DNA of 29,159 bases, from the NCBI GenBank assembly GCA_043718985.1, contig JAYSUQ010000234.1:1-29159 (forward strand), read 5' to 3'. The first letter of the stretch is position 1. Each line of letters starts with the position of its first letter. The position numbers and the translations under genes were made by a program. The notes below the pieces were generated by a model. It was not told where the DNA came from. It saw only the letters and a program-made list of their open reading frames with translations, and made no database searches. Source of the DNA: UBA4416 sp043718985. Lineage in GTDB: Bacteria; Bacteroidota; Bacteroidia; B-17B0; Aurantibacillaceae. This document shows positions 23,785-29,159 of this stretch, piece after piece.

Positions 23785-25899
23785 ATTAAAAACAATTACT
23801 ACATACTTATACTTTTTGTATTTGCTCATTTTTTTATAAATGCTCAAAATGATAGCCTTAATAATAAAGGTAACGAGCAGGTTGATGAAATGATTAACCA
23901 AAATGTAGAATTACTATCGGAACAATTACAAAGCGAAGATGGAGATGTGAGTAACCTTACTGATGTTTGGAATTATTATAAAACACACCCCTTAAATTTA
24001 AATAAAGCTAAGCGCGACGAGTTGGTTGAATTAAATTTATTATCAGATATACAAATAAGTAATTTAATTAAGCACCGCGAAAAAAACGGAAACTTAATTA
24101 GTATTTATGAATTACAAAGTATTAACGGATTTGATTTACAAAGCATTAAAAAAATATTACCATTTGTTTATGTAAGTGATAATTTTGGGGCAGCAAGTTT
24201 TGGAATAAAAGAAATGTTTAAAGATGGGCGACACGAATTTGTAACCCGATACCAACAAATATTAGAAAAACAAGCAGGCTACACATTACCAGATACGGCA
24301 ACACAACGCAAAAGCCCAAACTCATACTATTTAGGCGACCCAAGCCGAATGTTTGCTCGCTATAAATTTGCTTATAATAATAACGTATCAGTATCTATAA
24401 GTGGCGAAAAAGATCCAGGCGAAGAATTTTTTAAAGGCACTCAAAAAAAGGGTTTCGATTTTTATAGTGGGCACGTAGCCGTTCGTAATATCAAATTTAT
24501 TAAAACACTTGTTGTTGGCGATTATCAAGCAACCTTTGGGCAAGGCTTAACAATTTGGCAAGGCTTTGGGTTTGGCAAATCGGCTTCGGTAATGAGTATA
24601 AAACGAGCAGGCATTGGTATAAAACCATATATGTCGTTTGATGAAAATCGTTTTTTTAGAGGGGTTGCAGGAACATTTAAAGTAAAGAAATTTGAGTTAA
24701 CAGGCCTAGCATCTTATAAAAAATTAGATGCAAATGCAACACTAGTTGATACATTAAGTAATGGCGAAATTGATGTGGTTGGTGTGAGCGCGCTAGAATT
24801 AGGAGGGTTGCATAACACAAATGCCTTAGTGCAAGATAAAGGTACAATAACACAAACTGTTTTTGGTGGTAATGCGGCTTATAACAACCGTAGTTTACAC
24901 ATAGCGGCAACAGTGCAAAGTATGAATTTAAGCGCCGCACTTATTAAATCGCCTAGCCTTTATAACCAATACGATTTTCAGGGAAAAACAAATTTTGTAG
25001 GTGGTATAGATTATAACTATGTTTTTAGAAACGCAAATGTATTTGGAGAATTTGCAATGAGTGCTAATGGTGGCAAGGCATTTAATTCGGGGGCTATTGT
25101 TGCCCTCGATCCTAAATTATCGTTTGTGGGGCATTACCGTAATTTCGAAAAAAACTTTCAAAACCTTTATGGTAGTACCGTTTCAGAAAACACATTGCCT
25201 CAAAACGAAAAAAGTATTTATTTAGGATTAGAAGCTAAACTTTTAAAAACAGTAACACTATCTGCTTTTTTAGATCAGTTTAAATATAGTTGGTTTAAAT
25301 CTACAGCAAGTGCACCATCATCGGGCAAAGATATGATTGCCCAATTAAACTTTACGCCCACTAAAAAAATTGACATGTATTTTAGAGTAAGGCATCGTTT
25401 AAAACAAGTTAATAGCAGTATTGATAATAAATACGATTACTTAGTGCCTTATAATCAAACAAATATTAGGTACAACTTATCGGCTCAAATAACAAACGAT
25501 ATTAAATTTAAATCGCGTATTGAATATGTTATTATTGACCAAACAAAATTGGCCGACGAAAATGGCGTAGCATTTGTACAAGACATTATTTTTAAAAAAA
25601 TGAAATTTCCGTTTACTGTAACAGCCCGCTATGCCGTGTTTGATACAAAAAGTTTTAACTCGCGTATTTATACTTACGAAAACGATGTGCTTTATGGCTA
25701 CTCGGTGCCAGCATTGTACTACAAAGGCCAACGCGCTTATTTTATTGTAAATTGGGATGTTACTCGTAATTTTGAAATTTGGGTACGTGTAGCCGCAACA
25801 ATTTACGATAATCAGAAGGTAATATCGGCTGGTAGTTTAAACGAAATAAACGGTAGTGCAAAAACCGAATTAAAATTACAAGCCCGTTTAAAATTTTAA
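23785..25899 (+). CDS. Exported helix-hairpin-helix (ComEA-like) plus outer-membrane barrel protein, ATT start
   Basis: Secreted protein with two parts: a helix-hairpin-helix region at about residues 68-128 (LNLNKAKRDELVEL, then a second hairpin NGFDLQSIKKILPF), the fold ComEA uses to bind DNA, and then about 570 residues of beta-strand-rich sequence suggesting an outer-membrane barrel. The first ATG (23890) gives a protein without a signal. Reading the same frame upstream from an ATT at 23785 adds 35 residues starting MKNNYYILIL and ending FFINAQ, an excellent signal peptide. No ATG, GTG or TTG exists between that point and the stop of the upstream gene at 23776-23778. So I start at ATT (704 residues). 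Role unknown; DNA handling at the outer membrane is inference from HHH. Confidence 0.75.
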   Translation: MKNNYYILILFVFAHFFINAQNDSLNNKGNEQVDEMINQNVELLSEQLQSEDGDVSNLTDVWNYYKTHPLNLNKAKRDELVELNLLSDIQISNLIKHREKNGNLISIYELQSINGFDLQSIKKILPFVYVSDNFGAASFGIKEMFKDGRHEFVTRYQQILEKQAGYTLPDTATQRKSPNSYYLGDPSRMFARYKFAYNNNVSVSISGEKDPGEEFFKGTQKKGFDFYSGHVAVRNIKFIKTLVVGDYQATFGQGLTIWQGFGFGKSASVMSIKRAGIGIKPYMSFDENRFFRGVAGTFKVKKFELTGLASYKKLDANATLVDTLSNGEIDVVGVSALELGGLHNTNALVQDKGTITQTVFGGNAAYNNRSLHIAATVQSMNLSAALIKSPSLYNQYDFQGKTNFVGGIDYNYVFRNANVFGEFAMSANGGKAFNSGAIVALDPKLSFVGHYRNFEKNFQNLYGSTVSENTLPQNEKSIYLGLEAKLLKTVTLSAFLDQFKYSWFKSTASAPSSGKDMIAQLNFTPTKKIDMYFRVRHRLKQVNSSIDNKYDYLVPYNQTNIRYNLSAQITNDIKFKSRIEYVIIDQTKLADENGVAFVQDIIFKKMKFPFTVTARYAVFDTKSFNSRIYTYENDVLYGYSVPALYYKGQRAYFIVNWDVTRNFEIWVRVAATIYDNQKVISAGSLNEINGSAKTELKLQARLKF

Positions 25900-26432
25900 A
25901 ATAATTCGGTTATAATTTTAACGGCATTATTAAATCTATCATCACCTAAACCACTTATTATTTTATAATTAAAATTATGTTTAATTAACTCGTGCTTATT
26001 TAATTTAAAAATATGTTCGCGTAAATGTTCGTGCTTTCGCTGATTATCTGCAACCCAGGGCACATCGTTATTACAAATTAAAAATAAATGATAGTGTTGG
26101 TTATTAAATGCCTCATCAATAATTTTGGAAGAGGTGCTAAATTCGTTTTGAGCCCAAATTTTTAGTGTAATCATTGCCGTATCGCAAAATAAAAATTGAT
26201 TTGCTGTTAGCATTAATTTATCTTCTAAAGTAATTTGCTTATTGGCAATAAACTCAATATCGTTAATTGTATAATTATTAATATTATTGGTGTTAAAATA
26301 ATTGCGTGCAAATTCGTGGGCAAATTGGGTGCGGTAATGTTTAGCCAATTGCTCAACTAAACTCGATTTACCAGTGCTTTCGGCACCTACAATTGCAATT
26401 TTTATAATTGAGGCTTGAGTTGTTTTTTCCAT
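25896..26432 (-). CDS. NadR-type P-loop nucleoside kinase
   Basis: A 178-residue protein matching the C-terminal ribosylnicotinamide kinase domain of NadR, which phosphorylates nicotinamide riboside to NMN. Walker A is GAESTGKSS (16-24), followed by EFARNYF (about 40-46), CDTAMITLKIW (about 84-94) and an LREHIF segment near 137. The NMN adenylyltransferase domain of full NadR is absent. It overlaps pnuC by 31 bases, so uptake and trapping by phosphorylation fit together. Because Bacteroidota PnuC relatives can carry thiamine (PnuT), the kinase may act on another vitamin nucleoside. Its last 4 bases overlap the end of the convergent HHH gene. Confidence 0.82.
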   Translation of the reverse strand: MEKTTQASIIKIAIVGAESTGKSSLVEQLAKHYRTQFAHEFARNYFNTNNINNYTINDIEFIANKQITLEDKLMLTANQFLFCDTAMITLKIWAQNEFSTSSKIIDEAFNNQHYHLFLICNNDVPWVADNQRKHEHLREHIFKLNKHELIKHNFNYKIISGLGDDRFNNAVKIITELF

Positions 26433-26956
26433 GTAAAATAGCCGTATGCGGCAACAATTGCAAAAATTAAATTTAAAACAGCATAGGTAGGCAAATCTTT
26501 TAATAAATATAAAAATACATAAGCCAAATCAATAACTATCCAAAACAACCAATTTTGCAACCATTTTTTTGTCATTAAAAACGTGCACGTAAATGAGCAA
26601 GCTGTAAGTATGGCATCAAAAATTATTTGATCGCCTTTAAAATAAGTTAGTATAAAGTATAAAATAAATGTTTGGCAAAGCACACCAATCAAAACATAAA
26701 GCCAATAACTATTTGGCATTTTGGTTACTGTAAATGTTTTAGTGTTATTTTTTTTCCAATAAAACCAACCGTAAATACCCGCTGCACAATAAAATAGCTG
26801 CATTGCAAAATCGCCAAATAAACGAGCATTAAAAAATGTAACCCCCGATATAATTACAGATATTGTTGCAATTGGCCAACACCAACTATTTTGTTTTATG
26901 GTTAAATAAACCCCAACAATGCCTGTAATTAAAGCTATTATATCCCAAATAGTCAT
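26402..26956 (-). CDS. pnuC: PnuC family vitamin-precursor transporter
   Basis: Inner-membrane facilitator for nicotinamide riboside or, in related subfamilies (PnuT, PnuX), thiamine or riboflavin. The 184-residue protein has about 7 hydrophobic helices, the N-terminal WDIIALITGIVGVYLTIKQN segment, NSWCWPIATIS and the central YGWFYW aromatic cluster typical of PnuC. The start ATG shares its A with the stop of the upstream TenI-like gene (TAATG), and its 3' end overlaps the kinase gene. Transport by PnuC depends on phosphorylation of the substrate inside, which matches the kinase partner. The substrate cannot be assigned from this sequence; no TPP riboswitch was found upstream. Confidence 0.88.
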   Translation of the reverse strand: MTIWDIIALITGIVGVYLTIKQNSWCWPIATISVIISGVTFFNARLFGDFAMQLFYCAAGIYGWFYWKKNNTKTFTVTKMPNSYWLYVLIGVLCQTFILYFILTYFKGDQIIFDAILTACSFTCTFLMTKKWLQNWLFWIVIDLAYVFLYLLKDLPTYAVLNLIFAIVAAYGYFTWKKQLKPQL

Positions 26957-27585
26957 TACTCCAACTCAATATTTTTTTGTTTACAATACCTTACAAATGC
27001 AATGTATTTTTCAAACGGATCGGTTGCTTTCCAAATATGGCCAAACAACGCAACACCATAAAAACCTAAGTTATTGGCTAGCTCAACACTACGTTCGTTA
27101 ACACCACCACGTGCAATTATTTTTTTGTCAGATTTGTTTAATGATTCAACCGCTTCCTTGTAAAAACCGCTATATAAATCTCCTGTAAGGGTATGAAACA
27201 TGGTGCCAACAAAACAATAATCGGTTTCTACTTTTTGTTTTTCGTAAACGTTACTTACTCGCTTATACGAAACAGATTTAATTAAATTAGGCTTGCGAAT
27301 GTAAATGAGTTTAGTGTTTAACCACAACTTAAATTTATGTTTTAAATGTGTACTTGTAAAATGAAAACCTTTTAAATTATAACGCAATGCTAATTTATGA
27401 TGCGAGTGTATAATAATGCGATTATGAAAATGAACAGGTATTTGGTTTAAATATGTTTTCATTTCTTTTGTTGACATTTGACTTTTTCGCAAATGTAAGG
27501 TACTTAAACCTGCTTCAAACATTTTAATTACACAGGCTATCTCTATATCCGAAGTTTTATTATCTGTTATAACTACTAATTTCAT
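26956..27585 (-). CDS. TenI/ThiE-like protein of the thiamine phosphate synthase superfamily
   Basis: A 209-residue TIM-barrel protein. TLHLRKSQ (29-36) resembles the QLREK strand of ThiE and KGFHFTSTH (72-80) the GVHLGQ strand. Key parts differ: the ND(R) substrate motif is replaced by HSHHK (60-64), the C-terminal VSAI is LFGHIW, while ARGGV is kept. So it is a divergent member closer to TenI than to catalytic thiamine phosphate synthase. It starts the TenI-PnuC-kinase unit by a TAATG overlap. Its function could be in vitamin salvage or isomerisation, unproven. Confidence 0.72.
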   Translation of the reverse strand: MKLVVITDNKTSDIEIACVIKMFEAGLSTLHLRKSQMSTKEMKTYLNQIPVHFHNRIIIHSHHKLALRYNLKGFHFTSTHLKHKFKLWLNTKLIYIRKPNLIKSVSYKRVSNVYEKQKVETDYCFVGTMFHTLTGDLYSGFYKEAVESLNKSDKKIIARGGVNERSVELANNLGFYGVALFGHIWKATDPFEKYIAFVRYCKQKNIELE

Positions 27586-27645
27586 GTATTGATTTTATTA
27601 TTTTTTAATTGACACTTGGTTTAGCCATGTTATTGTATTTATGAG

Positions 27646-27662
27646 TGTGTTATAGTAACACA
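27646..27662 (-). terminator. Short hairpin between GGGPS and TenI-like genes
   Basis: Perfect 7-bp stem tgtgtta/taacaca with a 3-base loop, 18 bases after the GGGPS stop. No U-tract follows, so it could be a weak terminator or a processing/stability hairpin that separates the two gene pairs. No TPP-riboswitch core is present in this 94-base gap. Confidence 0.3.
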
Positions 27663-27679
27663 GATAATGGATTAAAATA

Positions 27680-28369
27680 TTATTTAAATAAAAAATTTAA
27701 TTCGAGTAAAAAATTTGGATCAATTTCTAAAGCGTTTCCAACAACAATATAATCGGGCTTTGCGTTAATTAGTTGTTGCGCTTTTTTTATTGTATTTATA
27801 CCACCACCAACTATTATTGGAATGGTTATTTGGTTTTTGATTTTTTTAATTAACGAAGGTATTAGTGTGTTGTTAGCGCCACTACCTGCTTCTAAATACA
27901 CTAATTGTTTGCCCATTAATTGAGCGGCAATTGCAGTATTAACAACTTCTGTATTATTAAATAAAGCATTTGTTTTAGTTATTTTTAAGGTGGTTGATTG
28001 GTTTCCCCCATCAACCAAAATATAGCCTGTTGGTATGGTTTTTAAATTTGCTTTTTTAATAATAGGCGCGGCTAATACTTGTTTGCCTACTAAATAATCG
28101 GCATTACGGCCCGATAGCAACGATAACATTAAAATAGCATTTGCTCGTTTGGTAATTTGTGTTTCATCGCCAGGAAAAATTATAACAGGTATTTTAGTTT
28201 TTAATTTAATTGATTTAATAACGGCATCAATATTGTTGTTTTTTAAAACACTACCGCCAACAAACACATAAGCTGTTTTGGTTTTGTTTACAAGTGTTAT
28301 TAAACCCTCATTGTATTTATCTGGATCTATTAAAACAATAAGTTTGGTATGTGTTGTTTTTTTTAGCAC
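27680..28369 (-). CDS. Bacterial geranylgeranylglyceryl-phosphate synthase (PcrB/GGGPS family)
   Basis: TIM-barrel prenyltransferase joining a polyprenyl diphosphate to sn-glycerol-1-phosphate, making the ether bond otherwise known from archaeal lipids. In 229 residues: LIDPDK (13-18), FVGGSVLK, IFPGDE, the YLEAGSGA loop near 155 and VGGGINT near 190, all family marks. The start is GTG at 28369, since the frame overlaps the upstream gene's stop by 7 bases and the protein begins normally there. Group II bacterial members are common in Bacteroidota; chain length (C20 or C35) cannot be read. Coupled to an Sfp-type transferase without an obvious metabolic link. Confidence 0.9.
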   Translation of the reverse strand: MLKKTTHTKLIVLIDPDKYNEGLITLVNKTKTAYVFVGGSVLKNNNIDAVIKSIKLKTKIPVIIFPGDETQITKRANAILMLSLLSGRNADYLVGKQVLAAPIIKKANLKTIPTGYILVDGGNQSTTLKITKTNALFNNTEVVNTAIAAQLMGKQLVYLEAGSGANNTLIPSLIKKIKNQITIPIIVGGGINTIKKAQQLINAKPDYIVVGNALEIDPNFLLELNFLFK

Positions 28370-28947
28370 ACTATTTTTTTTAAAGCATACACCAAAACAT
28401 AATTTTCACTTAAACTATAATTTAAAGCGAAACTATATTTAATGTTAGGCATTGTAATATTACCAATAATTGTTCCCGAATTTAATTTTGCGAATGAATT
28501 AATGCTTAAGTTATCAATAAAATTAACCCCCTTTAACCCATAAATTTTATAAAGTGTTTCTTTAGCACCCCAATAAATTAATAACTTTTCAACATCGTTA
28601 TTGCAATCTAAAAGCTCGTCATTACTTAAAAACTTATATTTAATGTTAGTTATTTTATCGCGTATTAACTCCACATCAACCCCAGTAGCCTCGTTAGTAT
28701 TTACAATAATTACCAATTTATTATACGAATGCGAAATCGAAATGTACCTCGTATCATTTGCTAAATGTGGTTTGCCATTACTGTCGTAATAAATTTGTAC
28801 AGTTGTGTTTAGCAAATGATTTAGTAAAAACTGTTTGGCTTTACTTTCAATCTCTCGTTTGCTAGTTAATTTTTGTATTACAGCAAACTCATCTAGGTTT
28901 AAAATCCCTAAACAAATTGCTGCATTTATGTTAAAAACCTTTATCAC
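28363..28947 (-). CDS. 4'-phosphopantetheinyl transferase (Sfp type)
   Basis: Transfers the phosphopantetheine arm of CoA to carrier proteins. A compact 194-residue member: SISHSYN near 70-76, GVDVE with metal-binding D91 and E93, and WGAKETLYK (126-134) with catalytic E130 and lysine. Longer than AcpS and of Sfp fold, in a genome where the ACP enzyme may or may not be separate. The start is GTG at 28947. Downstream overlap of 7 bases with GGGPS implies translational coupling. Its target carrier protein is not in the window. Confidence 0.9.
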   Translation of the reverse strand: MIKVFNINAAICLGILNLDEFAVIQKLTSKREIESKAKQFLLNHLLNTTVQIYYDSNGKPHLANDTRYISISHSYNKLVIIVNTNEATGVDVELIRDKITNIKYKFLSNDELLDCNNDVEKLLIYWGAKETLYKIYGLKGVNFIDNLSINSFAKLNSGTIIGNITMPNIKYSFALNYSLSENYVLVYALKKIVC

Positions 28948-28970
28948 AAAAGTTTAAATTTAGATAATTG

Positions 28971-29002
28971 TTTGAGTGTTACAAACATATGTTATATCTT
29001 TG
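28971..29002 (+). promoter_or_regulatory. Promoter of ahcY
   Basis: TTTG at 28971-28974, 20-base spacer, perfect -7 TATCTTTG at 28995-29002. Transcription would start near 29008, giving a leader of about 33 bases before the ATG at 29041. The best full two-box match of the plus-strand promoters in the window. Confidence 0.7.
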
Positions 29003-29040
29003 CGATGTTAAAATTATTAAAATTAAAACCTATAAATAAC

Positions 29041-29159
29041 ATGTCAGCAGTAGCAACAAACAAGTACTTAGCGTACAAAGTAAAAGACATCTCATTAGCA
29101 GAATGGGGTCGTAAAGAAATTACATTAGCAGAAGAAGAAATGCCAGGATTAATGGCGCT
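29041..29159 (+). CDS. ahcY: Adenosylhomocysteinase, N-terminal part (cut by window end)
   Basis: Hydrolyses S-adenosylhomocysteine to homocysteine and adenosine, recycling the by-product of methylation. Only the first 39 codons are inside the window. YKVKDISLAEWGRKEI and LAEEEMPGLMA match the conserved N-terminus of the family, which continues to about 430 residues. It is preceded by a clear Bacteroidota promoter and diverges from the Sfp-type gene. Confidence 0.9.
   Translation, partial: MSAVATNKYLAYKVKDISLAEWGRKEITLAEEEMPGLMA

Noticed and set aside
27586..27679. TPP riboswitch upstream of the TenI-PnuC-kinase genes
   Set aside because: I looked for the conserved THI-box core (CTGAGA and the downstream ACCTGATCTGG-like segment) and found neither in the gap.
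1..29159. CRISPR array, IS element, prophage or tRNA
   Set aside because: No regularly spaced identical repeats with unique spacers, no transposase or integrase frame and no cloverleaf with a CCA-type end was seen.

Overview
The window is a 29 kb, AT-rich chromosomal stretch from a free-living member of the Bacteroidota. Four things point there: TTTG-N17-20-TANNTTTG promoters in place of sigma70 boxes, almost no Shine-Dalgarno sequences, a SprE/PorW-type gliding and type IX secretion lipoprotein, and family-typical proteins (DUF4292 lipoprotein, long-tailed S16, bacterial geranylgeranylglyceryl-phosphate synthase, HHH/beta-barrel protein). I cannot place it below phylum or class level from sequence alone. 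I see no phage, IS element, CRISPR array or tRNA; most genes are housekeeping or envelope genes.

Layout, left to right. 1-100: the SRP RNA gene (minus) with a promoter back-to-back to that of a membrane-anchored GT2 glycosyltransferase (190-1149), followed by an unrecognised membrane protein that converges on a MATE transporter. 3.1-9.97 kb, all plus: hpt, an adenylate kinase with a long lysine-rich tail, obgE, a small PlsC-like acyltransferase, a BatA/VWA membrane protein and a dihydroorotase-like protein lacking the HxH metal motif. 9.99-14.8 kb, minus: a nucleotide-sugar cluster (DegT aminotransferase, UDP-glucose dehydrogenase, UDP-glucuronate decarboxylase), acylphosphatase and a two-repeat membrane protein. 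Its gaps carry 8-bp-phased degenerate repeats. A strong hairpin terminator separates it from rpsP.

15.7-22.5 kb holds a universal stress protein and then an envelope cluster: the SprE/PorW lipoprotein, a divergent M23 peptidase with all metal ligands, an EnvC-like M23 protein that has lost them, and a DUF4292 lipoprotein overlapping the latter. 22.9-25.9 kb is a two-gene outer-membrane unit: a PorV/FadL-like barrel and a helix-hairpin-helix plus beta-barrel protein. The signal peptide of the second protein is only recovered if translation begins at an ATT codon.

25.9-28.9 kb, minus: two overlapping gene sets, Sfp-type phosphopantetheinyl transferase with GGGP synthase, and TenI/ThiE-like protein with PnuC transporter and NadR-type kinase. 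The window ends in the first 39 codons of ahcY behind a good promoter.

The most interesting items are the adenylate kinase/H1-like fusion, the ATT-started HHH-barrel protein and its partner, the octamer-phased intergenic repeats, the TenI-PnuC-kinase salvage operon with uncertain substrate, and the active/degenerate M23 pair beside SprE. Several genes (MATE, obgE, acyP, sprE, GGGPS, sfp) use GTG or TTG starts.
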